Shown: piece after piece, positions 12,505 to 24,139 of the stretch
Layout of the letters: every line of letters starts with the position of its first letter
How positions within the stretch are numbered: the stretch's first letter is position 1
Assembly: GCA_001466705.2 (NCBI GenBank)
Contig: LATX02000230.1
Span: forward strand, 186,001-250,000
Direction: 5' to 3'
DNA from: Moniliophthora roreri
Lineage: Eukaryota; Basidiomycota; Agaricomycetes; Agaricales; Marasmiaceae
DNA: 64,000 bases
The notes under the pieces: generated by a model
The model's input: only the letters and a program-made list of their open reading frames with translations
What the model was told of the DNA's origin: nothing
Databases searched by the model: none
Translations under genes and position numbers: made by a program

Positions 12505-15500
12505 CTTGGCGCAGATGCGGAACAAACTCAATCTCAAATTAGTTTGTGTAGAGCATGTATGTACATTAATGGCGTATCTGAATTTAATTCAGATATATAT
12601 TCCGGAATACATTGAGACTAATAATTGATTGTGGAGTAGTCAAAAGCATCCTCATTCAATCCTCTTTTGCTGGGCGCGATCCCTACCAGGCACGCGGCAC
12701 GTTGTCAGTGTATTCAGTTCTCCACACATAGATAAGTCATAATCTGGAATCTATAGGATTCGGAATCGCAATGTATTGGAATGTGTCGATCATCATAGCT
12801 TAAAAACGTTGCAGATTGAGGATTTGATTGCATTTTGAACTATGACGAAATCCGGCAAACTTCGCTGACTTGTCGGGTTACAGGGTCATCTAGTGAGGGA
12901 GTGGCCAGCGCTGTGCGTAGGTTAGGTGCTGAAACTTACCTCATAGGAGGAGTACTGAACGCAACGTTGACAGCATTTCTCAAAGGCTAGTCACATTGCC
13001 GAAACCGAGTCCGAGGTCGTTGGTTTCAGGGGGGGTTGCTATCTCAAGGGAATTCCAGACTCCAGAGCCGCCATGGGGAAAACGCCGACGTCAGAGTCTT
13101 CTAACCAGCGTCACAGAATGCGCAATACCCGTGGAATAGGTAGGTTTTATTTCACATACCCCAGGTTGTGGTACATCTTGCCGTACCACCAAGCAGACGA
13201 TTAGGCAGCAAAAATGCAAGTTTCTAGGTAGAGGTCTTGTGCTAAACGGCTCCAGGTTGAGCGCACATAGTCAAGCGAGGTTGAGATCCGATGGTTTCGG
13301 GGGGGGCGCATGAGATTACAGGGGCTGCGCGCAGCGGTGGTCCTTTGGGCGTCGTGTTTTCCACGGCGTTGGGACGGAGCGAGGATCGGACGGAAAAAAG
13401 GCCTTTCTACGGAATGTCTTTTTGGTTGAGGAGTCTTCTAAGGCGCACTAACGACGTGCTAGGCATGTTCCGGGAGAAGAATGGGTAAGTAGCTACGTTC
13501 GTGGTGTGAGGTCTGATCGATTCACAAAATTGATCTTGATGTTGACGCCCGAGGCACAAGGCTGAAAGGAGAATCTGCCACCAAGCTTCATGTTCCTGCA
13601 TTCAGAACACATGTACAAAAAGTTTGCCGCTTTGTTAGACCCTTGGATAAGCCTGGTTCCGGTGAGAAATGGAACCATGGTGAGTTTGGGGCGTTCTGGC
13701 GAAGCTTGCTGAGTATCGGAAGCGTGAATGCTTGACAGGGGTGTCACTTGTGGTCGCATCGGAACGTCCGCCGTTTATCATCCGTGGGTAGTGGAGAGTT
13801 CGATCAGCAAGTTCACAGTCACGAGCACAACTCCATATCCGCATACACCATTGAGGTATATTACGTCTCCGCCTAAGACATTAACCATCAAAAACACTGG
13901 CTTTTGCGAGTCCTTGTGACCGAATGACCAACAAAGGTTGATTGTCAGTCAAAGAAGACCTGGCTCTAGAAAATGATGCTGTCTTTAGCGGACGATGCAT
14001 GCGGAGTCATAGTTATCCTCACCAGATTTTCTTTTGAGACTTTCCAGCATTGTTACGTTTCAGGAGATGGATTCATTAACCACATCTAGAAATTCAGGGT
14101 CGCAGAACTCTCGAGGCTAGGAATAAATATATGTCCTGTGTAGACCAGCATCGTAGGCGTTACCATGCCCTTCTCTTGTTTTATTGAGTAAGGAGGCGAG
14201 CGTCTTGAGATGGATATCACGGTGAGAGCTACTGGAGTCGTTCACGTTGATCTCATATCGATTTGACGCAGCTGGGACCAACGGTGACCGGACCAACCTG
14301 ACCGGTACCAGATCGCCGTCCAGATCATTTAAGGCTATTTCTGCTTCTGGAAGGAAGATAGTATCTGTTGAAATATTCTTTCGTATCAAGAGACAGGCTT
14401 GTTTAGCACGGATTGCTGCAAAAGGCTGGCCATGAAGGGACACAGAAAGAGGAGTTGAGCGCTCGTTGCAAGGCGCTTGTAACGTTACCTGGACTGACTT
14501 TCGGCACATCCCGTTCGTGTCCCACGCTGCGCGTGACCTCAGTCGCGGAGTCCAATTTTTAACGGCAGGCTTTCAGTCTTTTACACGCGACAATGTCTTG
14601 AATTTTCTCGACCGTGTCATCGAAGATTGTACCAGGTCCTGGAATTGAGTGTAGAAACTTGTAAGCTCATAATGTCAGATGGAATAGCTTCAGGACGGAA
14701 TGGTTATGATAATGAAGACCGGGCGCAGATACTCAGGCGTGATCGCGTCCTCGGCCCGGGACGATTCCTGATTGGATGTTGAGTTTACAGGGTCTGGGCA
14801 TTTATCATTTGCTTTTCAACCGTTCCTCCATGAATCCTCCCCAGAAATGCTCTGACCCGCTGCATTGGTATGCCAACTCATCAACCATTGGTTCTGCCAC
14901 TTCTTGCCGGACTCAAGTCTTCTATGCATCGACCACGTATCGGTTGAAGGAACGGGAGGAGCCAAGGAGTTTTTGTGGTTGACCTGCGGTGTAGTATGTT
15001 GCTACGATGCTTAGAGGCCGATTATGTCTGATATCTTTGAATCTAGACTGCTGCTTGCACTGTCGGTCAGCAAATTTGGATGCCGTGCCTCAGAGTCATT
15101 ACTCTCACATTGCTGGAAAAAATCGAGAAGGACGTTACTGATGAGACACCAGATCATTGGAAAGTTCAAGAAGGATCCACGAAACCATCCCAAGCGGAGG
15201 AGAGAACTGTATTGGGCATTGGGTTTCCTGTAAGTCCTAGTCATCTTTCAGTCCAAGTTTGTTGCAATTCGTTGACTAGTACGACAAGATACGGGCCGTA
15301 ACGACTGGCATTCATCATCTGCTCGGTAATCCTTGATGGAATTCTATTAATGTTATTTGGTCCCAGGCTCGTAAGTGTGTATTGTCAGCTCTCATTTTCA
15401 TTCGTTTCTTGAGTCCGTTCTGCCGCTGGGCGCTGAAAAAACTGTGTAGCCGTTATTTTCCTTCGTACCAGTCTTACACAATGCTACGATGGACTACCGC

Positions 15501-15574
15501 CCTTGACGCCCTTGACTCACTTCGGATTGTTTCAATTTGCCCGTTTTCCCGCCCCGCAGCCTCAGTTATAGAGG
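12505..15574. other. Intergenic spacer, no gene recognised
   Basis: About 3 kb without a supportable gene. The longest ORF is 130 codons on the minus strand (14117-14509) and shows no recognisable motif. Short plus-strand ORFs near 14.5 kb and 15.0-15.3 kb have codon patterns that could be relics, but I cannot assign them. Confidence 0.5.
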
Positions 15575-15580
15575 TATATA
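15575..15580 (+). promoter_or_regulatory. TATA-like element of first P450
   Basis: TATATA lies 59 bp before the P450 ATG. The broken second P450 locus carries TATATAA in the equivalent place, and the FAD hydroxylases have TATA boxes at similar distances, which supports a real core promoter element. Confidence 0.5.
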
Positions 15581-15633
15581 ACGACATACAGACTCTTGCA
15601 CCGACCCCACTCACTTTACTTCACTAGAATACT

Positions 15634-17536
15634 ATGGGACCCCTTGAAGCTTGTGCATTTTCAGTATTGGGTCTCGCCATTCTCCTTCTGGCAAGGTCTT
15701 TCCATCAGGACCCATTGAGCTGCTTTCCTGGCCCACCTTTAGCCAAATGGACTTGGTTATACCGAGCTTACTATGATATTGTCGTCGGGGGAGGCTGGCT
15801 CTCCCACCTTCAAGCACTTCACGAGACATACGGTTTGTTTGATCTCTGCCCTGCGTAAGCTTCGCACTCACGATACTCAACGTTCAGGTCCCGTGGTACG
15901 AGTCGGCCGCAATGAGGTGAGACTCGTCTGTCTGAGCTCCGGATGACTTTGTAACAACCCTTTCTCTAGTTACACTTCGCCGATCCTTCCGCCTACGCAG
16001 ATATCTACAATTCTCCCTATAAGCTACCCAAAGATCCTAGCCTCTACCATCACACCTTCAATTTCGGTCTCCCTTTGAACATCTTCTCAATGACCAACCC
16101 GAAAGACCACTCTGCAACAAAGTCACTGTTTTCATCTTATTTCTCTCGAAAAGGTATTCTTAGGCTGGAAGGGGTCATTCAAGAACGTGTGAGCATACTG
16201 TTACTAGCCATGTGTGTGGTATACTTATTAAGCGCGCACAGGTGGACAAGCTTATCTTGCAACTCATAAAGAACCACAAGACTTCCCCAGCGAGCATGAA
16301 TCATGCGTTCCGTGCTGTCACCCTCGATGTCATCACCCGATATACCCTTCGCACAAGTTTGGATACTACATCGTTTCCTTCCTTTCACCACCCTGCAATT
16401 CTTGCTGTTGACGCCAGGATCTCGCAGCTATGGATCTCCAAGCATTTCCCAATCTTCAAGTGGAGCGTTGGTAGCCTACCACGTTGGTTAGTCGTGCGCG
16501 TGTCCCGAACAGCTAGATCAGCATTGGAAATGCGAGCAGAAATGGAGAAACTGGTCGATAAAGCCATCCTGGATTCTCTTCAGATCTCGGAGAAGGAAGA
16601 CTCCGACTCGGATCCGAACGTCTTCTACACCCTCCTCAGAAATGCTCAGGTGGAAGGTAAACTGAAGCAAGCGAATCGGGTGACGAAGGGGTGGCTGATA
16701 TCCGAGGGAGTAGGTCTTCGGATTGCAGGGAGTGACACTGTTGGCAACGCATGCACTGTCGGGGCGCGCTGTCTAGTACGAGACGAACGAGTCCGTACCA
16801 AGCTCGTACAGGAGCTCGAGGCAGCATGGCCGGACAAAGATACTCCTATGCCTTTAGAACGACTGGAGAAGTTGCCATATTTGGTGAGTACAGAAGGATT
16901 GAGGATCTCGACACCCGAGCTAACGAAAATCTAGACTGCTGTCATCAAGGAAAGCCTTCGTCTGTCCCACGGAGTCGTTACCCCAATGACCAGAGTAGTC
17001 TCCGACTCGGGTGCTGTCATCGCAGGTCGTCCGGTTCCTCCAGGGGTGCGTGTATCATTCTCTTATGCCCGGTATAATTACTGACAGAAACATAGACCAT
17101 CGTTTCCATCGGAAATTCCTTCGTTCACATGAATGCAGATATCTTCCCAGATCCAGCACGATTCTATCCTGAACGATGGTTAGAGGACAGGGATCACCTG
17201 CTGGATCGATACCTGGTTTCTTTCGGGAAAGGCCTTCGCGCCTGCCTCGGAATCAAGTACGTGTCCCTTTCTTGTTATCATATCCTTCGTATTACTGAAG
17301 TGTCATCGTGCCTTTTTCTTAGCCTTGCCTGGTCCGAGTTGTACATGATTCTGGGCAACGTTTTCCGCAAACTCGACTTTCAGAGTAGAAGTGATTTGTG
17401 GTACGCTTTTTGTGCTCTTTCAGGGTGATGCTTGACTCATTCTCTAAATGCTAGGTCGGAAATGAAGATCATGGAGTATTTCTTGGCGCTTTACGAGGGC
17501 GATGTGTTGGATGTTACGGTCAGCGAACGAGAGTGA
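15634..17536 (+). CDS. Cytochrome P450, trichodiene-oxygenase (TRI4/CYP58)-like, copy 1
   Basis: Membrane-anchored haem monooxygenase, ER-bound, needing a P450 reductase. Eight exons: 15634-15832, 15888-15916, 15970-16188, 16242-16883, 16935-17045, 17096-17256, 17323-17400, 17455-17536; 506 residues. The N-terminal anchor is at residues ~5-22, followed by CFPGPPLAKWTWLYRAYYD. The I-helix reads IAGSDTVGNACT (acidic D314, T315). The K-helix ExxR is E369-S-L-R372, the PERF-type motif is FYPERW, and the haem loop is SFGKGLRACLGIN with ligand Cys450. All key residues are present. The GPPLAKW..YYD..VGGGWL..LHETYGPVVR start resembles fungal TRI4-like enzymes, often placed in terpenoid or mycotoxin pathways; the substrate here is unknown. 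Two paralogues follow in tandem. Subfamily placement is from memory of family patterns, not a search. Confidence 0.88.
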
Positions 17537-17559
17537 CTCGTTCAGTCAAAGCCATCGAA

Positions 17560-18660
17560 AGTACCCTGCATCTAGTGACAACGAATAAAGTCGGTTCGAA
17601 TACATCTATTGAATATGTAATATTATGAGCGCTACAAAGTATACACACGTGCACTAAAAGGATACAATAAGAAACTACGGGATGCGATCAGAGTAAATGA
17701 ACTTGCCAAGACGCAGCCAGAGCTGAAACGTTGCAAGTTGAACATCGCAGGCTCGGCTTGACTAGGACCATTCATCTAATTTAGCTGTCGTACTACTCGA
17801 AATGAAACACCTATCGTATCAGTCGGTACAGGAGCATTTAATTGTGAAGGAGCCAAATCCTGATATCCCGAGCGTTTTAGTATGCATCCCATTCGACTCA
17901 AATCGCTGATTCGCTGTATTAGCTCGTTAGAGTGAGAACGGGAACGAGCGCAAGCTACCCACCCTTCGAGTTGAGATTATCGAAAGTGGGTATAAACATT
18001 CTGAGCATCCAAAGCGGCAACAAGAGCATGCCCTAGTCACATCCAAGTCCCAGGAAGGTGATGAGTCATGTAATCCTTGGAAAGGTGCCCCAACCGGTCA
18101 TCGCTTGGTGTCAAATTCCCGCTCGAAGGGGCGATTCAAGGTATTCAACTTCTCGAACCGTGAGTTGTCCAAAAGCGAGCCTTCTCGGATTATTCAATTT
18201 TCATCGAGTATATGTCTCTGCAAAAAAAAAAAACAGTTGATTGAGGATTCAGAGACAAAACGAGACCCGTATTACGCACCGTTTACCAGAAATTCAATCA
18301 CCCTAAACGCACTTTCTAGATAGCCTCTCCGATTCAATTGTTTCCCAGCCCTGGAGTTGAGCTGCGTACATCAATGAAGACAACAGGGTTCTGGCACGCC
18401 TTACACAGTTCCAATATGGATGATATGAAATCGGTGGCGGTGGCAGTGGTATGGGAATTTTTTTTCGCAAACTCGGTTCCCACGCGTGGAGAACTTGTGT
18501 TTCCCACCATTCCAAGGCCTTGCTACCTTGCTACACAGCGAGTGCACCGATTTCTATGTGGGTAACCACTGACAGAGTTTTGTTTTAGCGACGCTTTCGT
18601 TCGCACTTCTTGTCCCACGTTATCAAGGTTCAGTCATTCCTTGGTAGGATCAAATGAAAA
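17560..18660. repeat. Duplicated downstream flank of P450 copy 1
   Basis: Non-coding DNA that aligns, with gaps and many substitutions, to about 21100-22350, which lies downstream of the second P450 locus. Shared landmarks are TTAGCTGTCGTACT (about 17782) versus CTAGCTGTCGTACTGG (about 21206), and TTACGCACCGTTTACCAGAA (about 18272) versus TTACGCACCATTTACCAGAA (about 22252). This shows that the duplicated unit included more than the P450 gene. No gene is recognised in it. Confidence 0.6.
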
Positions 18661-18825
18661 GATATACCATGATACATGTGGTGGCTTTCTAACTTCTTTG
18701 GATACGAACGACATATCCAGGCTTGTGCGTCATTCCTCTGATGCTAGACCCGGCCCCGATGCTCACCTATTGAACGCCATTACCGTCGGTCCGACTCCCT
18801 TTTGTGCCATTTCTGTGCCATCAGG

Positions 18826-18832
18826 TATATAA
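18826..18832 (+). promoter_or_regulatory. TATA element stranded before the P450 pseudogene
   Basis: TATATAAGGCTGATCA resembles the start of the 5' leader of P450 copy 3 (AGATAAGGCTCGTTCTGATC at about 24917). In this copy the leader runs almost directly into the end of exon 1, so the promoter has been kept while the start codon and most of exon 1 are gone. Confidence 0.45.
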
Positions 18833-18869
18833 GGCTGATCACGTTCCACTTGATGCTTCCTCATTTCTA

Positions 18870-20349
18870 CCCTCGCCACGAAGCACATGGTCGGTCTGAT
18901 ACCCCTGCGCTATCTCGGCTTCTTCTCCATGTCCTATTGTGCGACTTGGGCTCAACTCAGTACAATTATACCAGTGGCTTGTTCGGGCCTTCCCCGCTGG
19001 ATATCGAAAGCTGATGTCATGGATCTAGTGCGAGTCCATCTCGGGTTAGAACACAGGTTGATACACCCAGGCTTTTGCTTAATTCAGGTTGGTGGTCGCT
19101 CTTGAAGTACTAAAGCACAAATGCAGATTGACAAACTCATCGAACAGCTCGTAAGGACTACAAGAGCTTTCGACTAACATGAACTGCGCGTTTCGCTCTA
19201 TTTCTCTCGATGTCACTACCCCGTATGTTTTCTGAGCAAAGCTAGACACGATGTCTTTCCCTTCCTTCACCCACTCTGCAATCCTCGCCGTGGACGGGAC
19301 AATGGCAAACATAGGTTTTCAAGCATTTCCCGGTTCTTAAACGAGTTGAGCAGTCTTCCAAAGGTTGGCAGTGCTTGTTACTCCCTCTTCAATGCAAGAA
19401 GACCTCAAAAAACTGGTTGATACCGCTTTGCGGGATGGCCCCAAAATGTGACCACGACTTGGACCTTGATCTGGACGTGTTCTACACAATGATGAACAAG
19501 GCGCAATTTCAAGGAGGCCTTAATAAATTATGTCGGGTGACGAGGGAGTACCTGGTCGCTGACTCAGAAATCAATCTTCGGGTTGCTGGGAGTGATACTG
19601 CCGGTAATACATGCACAATCGGGGCACGCTGTCTCATACGAGACAGCAGGGTACGTTCAAGGCCAGATAAGGGAAACACCATAACTTTGGAACGTCTGGA
19701 GTACTGCCTTACTTGCGGTACAAAATGCTTAACATTACAGAAGCGACTCTGGTAGGCACTCTAACTAATCTGCGACGCATTTAGACTGCCGTCATCAAGG
19801 AAGTCTTCGCCTGTCGCACAGAGCGGTACCTGACTTCGGCACTGTTATCGCAGGTTACGCGGTTCTTCCAGGAGAATGTGTTCCTCCGTATTATGGCATG
19901 CATTTTTGCTGACGATGTACCCATGAACAATTGTTTCAATTGTGAACCCATTTATCCACATGAACCTGGATACCTTTCCTGATCCTACGGTGTTCCGGCC
20001 CGAAAGGTGGCTCGAAGACAAGGATCACAGACTCGATCGATACCTGGTTTCGTTTGGAAAGAGGCCTCGCAGTTGCTTTGAGATAAAGTAAGTCTATGTC
20101 TCGCCTTTATAGCGACGGCCTTCTCAAGGGGTACCCTTTCAATCTTGCATGGAGCGAGTTGTACATGATTCTAGGCAATGTGTTCCGAAAACTTGACTTT
20201 CTTAACGACAGTGATTTGCGGTATGTGTTCTCTCTCTTTACCACCTAGAACATACCTGAATGAGTATTGAAATGGCCGAGTTGAAGGAGTATATGTTGTC
20301 GCTATGGAAGGAAGATGTTTTGACTGCTACTTTTAGTGAACGAGAGTAA
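18870..20349 (+). pseudogene. Cytochrome P450 pseudogene, copy 2
   Basis: Clear relative of the copy 3 P450, badly damaged. It starts at the last bases of exon 1 (CGAAGCACATGGTC matches the copy 3 exon 1/intron 1 border), so about 200 bp of exon 1 are deleted. Exon 2 is recognisable but decayed and exon 3 is almost entirely lost. Exon 4 resumes at about 19126 (ATTGACAAACTCATCG) with several frameshifts. The I-helix AGSDTAGNTCTIGARC is preserved at about 19588-19636. The exon 5 K-helix has a base loss that breaks the ExxR frame. The haem loop near 20050 reads SFGKRPRSCFEIK, so two conserved glycines of FxxGxRxCxG are replaced. The last exon ends SERE with TAA at 20347-20349. No product is expected. 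Confidence 0.88.
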
Positions 20350-20480
20350 TCGGCTCTGCTCAACATAACGCATTATCAAATAGCATGGGGAATGGAAGCA
20401 ATTATGTGTTAGTGGATATCGCGGTGATATGAAGTGTAAAGAAGTACGATACGAGGATACAACAAACAAAGGTGGGCGCT

Positions 20481-21060
20481 CTATGAATCGAAAATCGCCC
20501 TGTACGCAGAAACGCCATGGTTTTCCATCCTGAACAACACTTCCCTCGTCAGCTTGGAGTTCGAAATAATGAATATCGCCTCAGCATCCGAATCTTTCAC
20601 GACCACATCTGGTCTTCCTTCCTCCTTTCTGGTATCCCAAATCTTGGCATAACAACCCGCCTTGATCATAGCGTCCACCACCTCCCCGCCTCGAACGGTC
20701 TCAGGGTCAAGCGTAGACCAAGAGATACGAGGTGTTACATCCGCATAAAACAACGAAAATGTAGGTCCAATACCAGGGCCTGTAATAACCACCACGACGC
20801 GCCTGAACAGCTTCGAGCTGTACTGTGTACAACAACCTATGGGGAGGTGCACCATGAGCGCAAAGCTCCTTGGGCAGATTTATCTCATGCAGCATCGGGA
20901 ATGGGATTCGTAGCCACCCCAACAACGGTTTTGCGTACGCCTCGAGGCTGTACAAGGGCTTCAGATCTCAGTATTCGAAATGGTCATGAAGCGGGATGGC
21001 GTAGCTGAAGAGAACTGGGTGGTGTCGGTGACGACCTTCGGAAGAGAAGGGGGACCATGA
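20481..21060 (-). pseudogene. C-terminal relic of TmpA/NRPS12-like membrane reductase family
   Basis: Only the C-terminal part of a fungal membrane protein family with a ferredoxin-reductase-like NAD-binding lobe is present. The open stretch 20855-20481 reads FRRVVVVITGPGIGPTFSLF (the G-x-G-I-G-P loop), then PRISWSTLDPETVRGGEVVD, AKIWDTRKEEGRPDVV, DAEAIFIISNSKLTREVLF and a terminal SAYRAIFDS. This order is the one I associate with fungal proteins annotated as NRPS12-like or TmpA-like. The upstream part (20860-21060) is in other frames with stops, and no membrane-spanning N-terminus is found. It converges tail-to-tail with the P450 pseudogene. The family assignment is from memory and moderate; its relic state is clear from the missing two-thirds. 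Confidence 0.55.
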
Positions 21061-21099
21061 AAAGTTCGAGCTATATTCACCGGGTTACCACCGCGACAT

Positions 21100-22350
21100 G
21101 AATACAACCTGGTAGACCCAGCTAAAGCCGAAACGATGCAAATCGAATCTCGATTTGGCATCGTAGGCACGGGCCGAAAAAAAATCGATATCCGGTCACC
21201 GAATCTAGCTGTCGTACTGGTAGAAACACCATGCCGTCGCTTTCAGTCGGTATGAAAGTGTTTGCTTATAAGGAAAGATAAGAGGCCGAATCCCGATACT
21301 GCAAATGTTTTTAAACTCGACTCGAATCGCTGATTCACTAGACTTAAATTATGTGTTAGAGAACCCAATGAACAAGTTCAAGGCACGCACGACTTGTTAT
21401 AAACGTTCACGTTCATCTTGGCTCGTTCAGTATGCTCGATTCATGTTCGAATCTTGATCTTGGACAAAATAGCTATGGCTACTGAAAGCGGATATCGGTC
21501 ATGCACCGTCTTCCTCGGCGCAGCTGAATAAAGTAGGGAATGAGGCGATAAGAACCAAGAACCGAGGAGGGAAGAACATACCGGTTCCAGAGTGTCAGAT
21601 ATCAATACGCAGCCCCAAGCTCATTTACTTCTCTCCTGGTATGAACGGCCCCAATGGAAGTCTGCTCCTTAAGGAATAGCGCTATGAAAGAATAAGCACA
21701 CCTAACGTCAAAACAGTAGAGGGAAGAGGAAAAACTCACTAACGTCCAACATGCGAGCAATGAATGGGGTTTCGAGGGCAAGACTAATCCCTGATTCTAA
21801 CAACTCTTCCAAGACAATATTGATCAAGACGGCCAATCTCTTCCGCAACATTAATATCTTCGTAAAATGAACCACAGCTCTCTTCTTCGAGTCGAGACTT
21901 GATTATAAAAGGCATAAGCATTCTGAAAGCTCAAAACGGTAACGAAAATGCACCCTGAGTACGTTCAAAGTCCCAAGGAGATCATGGGTCATAATTGACT
22001 TCGGGAAGAACCGCAGTTGAAGGTGACTGGTCACCGAGGGCCTTGGCTGTCAAGTCCTGTTTGAAGGAGTTCTATCATCAACGCGGTGATCTCAGCCAAA
22101 GGAAAGCATGTTCAATTCCTCAGTCCGCAGGTTTACAAGGGTGGGTACTGAGACACTGTAAAGCTTTCTTCGTGCGCTCTTCCGGGGTCCCTGCAAAAGG
22201 AACAGTTGATCACAATTCAGATGGTACATCAAGACGAGACGAGACCCAGATTACGCACCATTTACCAGAAACCCAGTCATCTTTAATTCGAACCATGCTC
22301 TTCCCAGGTAGCTCCTTCGAGAATTGGTTGTCTTCCCGAGATTGAGATAT
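21100..22350. repeat. Duplicated downstream flank of P450 copy 2
   Basis: Counterpart of 17560-18660. Here the flank is separated from the P450 pseudogene by the reductase-like relic, whereas that relic is not visible after copy 1. No gene is recognised in this stretch. Confidence 0.6.
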
Positions 22351-23796
22351 ATCTGTACATCCAGATGGAAGACCATTTGACATTGCCATAAGATACACCT
22401 TCCCATTCATGGCTATACGAAGCCTCGGCTGTTGAGAAATCTGAGTGTTCAATGAAATAGGTGATGGTGGTTGAGGTTCAAGGCAAAACCGGAAGCGGCC
22501 AGCCGCGGCGGTGACCATGGGAAGGGGAAGAACACTTTTTCCTTCTAGTACTACTATCTATCTTTGTCCTTAACCTGGTGCATATCAGGCCAGAAAGAGA
22601 TTTCCTTACTGCGCCGGAGTTGAGGATAAGTAGCACCTGTATTACTAATTTCGACCCGTGGGATGTACGTGTACCTCTTCCTCCCTTGTACATTTAGCTA
22701 ATATATGTCCACTCACCTGAAGAGCTACATTCCAAATCCTCGCAGGGGTTGCTCCCGAAGTCAGTAATGCAGTAATGAGGGTCATGGCAAATCTATGATT
22801 TTTGGGGTGGGACTCGGTGCGTTTTCTTCCCTTTCCAATTTCTTTCCTTCTTTGTTCTGAACGCTGATGCGGGTGAACGCGAATATGTTGCTGTGGCGAA
22901 ATATGACCTATAGCTAGGATAAACGTACTGCAGGCGGAGAATCCAGTTTCATGGGCGGGCATGGGCACTTGCGCTTCGTTAGCGCCTTTACACTCTTCCC
23001 ATTACATCCATCATCACAATGATACTCGACCGTTCCAGAGGAATTATTCGCCTAAATTCACTGAGTAAGTTTACGTTCGCTGCTCGTGGATAAATGGCTC
23101 ACTTATTATTGTCTTATTCAGCCAGCAGAGCGCTCATCACTGAACACTGTGCCATCCTCCGATCGCAGCTTCGGTTGCTCATCAATGATTGTCTCGAGAG
23201 TCAGGTCGTGCTTTCATAACTATCGATAGTTTGCTTTTGCACCATCACCGTCGATATTCATCGATATGCCCTCGAATGCAAGCAACGTCACAATTGCGGG
23301 GAATGCCACCGTGGCACACTCGATAACATTGGAGGTAACCAGTACGATCACAGTATGTAATCAGATTTGGACGTGGACGAGAACGTGCTGTGGTGAAGAG
23401 GAGGCGAAAAGCGGTTATTTGGCATCTCGTCTCATGGGAGAACGGTTGTCCGTACTCCCAGTCTTTTAACGAGACAGGTCGAAGCCGCATTTCGGAGGAC
23501 AACCACTGGTTTTGGGGCATTCCGGCGCTTAAGCCATCAATAATAGCCAGTTCATTCAAGCTGATAAACCACAGGACTATTCTGGAGTGGCAAGTCACGA
23601 CTGTAAAAACGATGTATGCAGGTATGTCTCGTATTATCTTTCCCGAAAATCGTTTCATATGCTCTAAGAAACCAGTTGCGCTCACAGTTTATACTTATCT
23701 AAACGCAATGACGAAGATAAAAATTTCCCCATCACATTTCACACCAAAATTTAGATCCTTTGTGCTTGGCCTATCGAAAGTTCAATGTAGGATTCA
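22351..23796. other. Unassigned spacer with possible small exons
   Basis: No confident gene. A short plus-strand model starting at ATG 23020, with an intron from about 23065 to 23122, encodes a sequence beginning MILDRSRGIIRLN, which I do not recognise and which ends quickly. The minus-strand ORF 23245-23685 (146 codons) and the overlapping plus-strand ORF 23390-23836 contradict each other and show no motif. Confidence 0.4.
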
Positions 23797-23804
23797 TGAC
23801 AGCC

Positions 23805-24131
23805 TAGTGATGTTGGGGGCTCGGCTCAAGCCCTGAAGCCAGGCCTGACCGAGCCGAGCCCTACTGTAGGGCTTCGACCGGGCTCAGGGCTCGGGCTTGC
23901 ATTTCTGAAAGCCTAAGCACTAGATGGTATGATGGAAAGTGCAACCCGTGGCTGTTGGCAAGTGATACCCAAAAGCCCTGGCCTAAGCCGGGCCCTGCCT
24001 ACGGCTCGGGCTTCTGGCGATTCGGGCTTCTGGCGGCTCAGGGCTCGGGCTCAATGTTTGGTGAGCCTGAGCCCTCTCAAGCCAGGCCTAAGCCTGGGGC
24101 TTTGAGCCGAGCCGCGCCCGCAACATCACTA
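23805..24131. mobile_element. hAT-type MITE, 327 bp, with 8-bp target duplication
   Basis: The element begins TAGTGATGTTGGGGGCTC and its right end, read in reverse complement, begins TAGTGATGTTGCGGGCGC, so the first 11 bases of the terminal inverted repeats are identical. The similarity continues imperfectly inward (CGGCTCAAGCCC versus CGGCTCAAAGCCC). It is flanked by a perfect direct repeat TGACAGCC at 23797-23804 and 24132-24139. An 8-bp duplication and a TIR starting TAGTG (YARNG consensus) are the hallmarks of hAT transposons. The interior is GC-rich with repeated GGGCTCGGGCT motifs and no transposase ORF, so the element is non-autonomous. Confidence 0.88.
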
Positions 24132-24139
24132 TGACAGCC

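Noticed and set aside
14117..14509. 130-codon minus-strand ORF in the spacer before P450 copy 1
   Set aside because: No recognisable motif and no splice-linked neighbours; overlapping plus-strand frames are equally open.
23020..23220. Possible small spliced gene starting at ATG 23020
   Set aside because: One intron can be drawn, but the peptide is unrecognised and ends quickly; support is too thin.
23245..23836. Long ORFs on both strands left of the hAT MITE
   Set aside because: Mutually overlapping, no motif; the plus-strand frame runs into the MITE.
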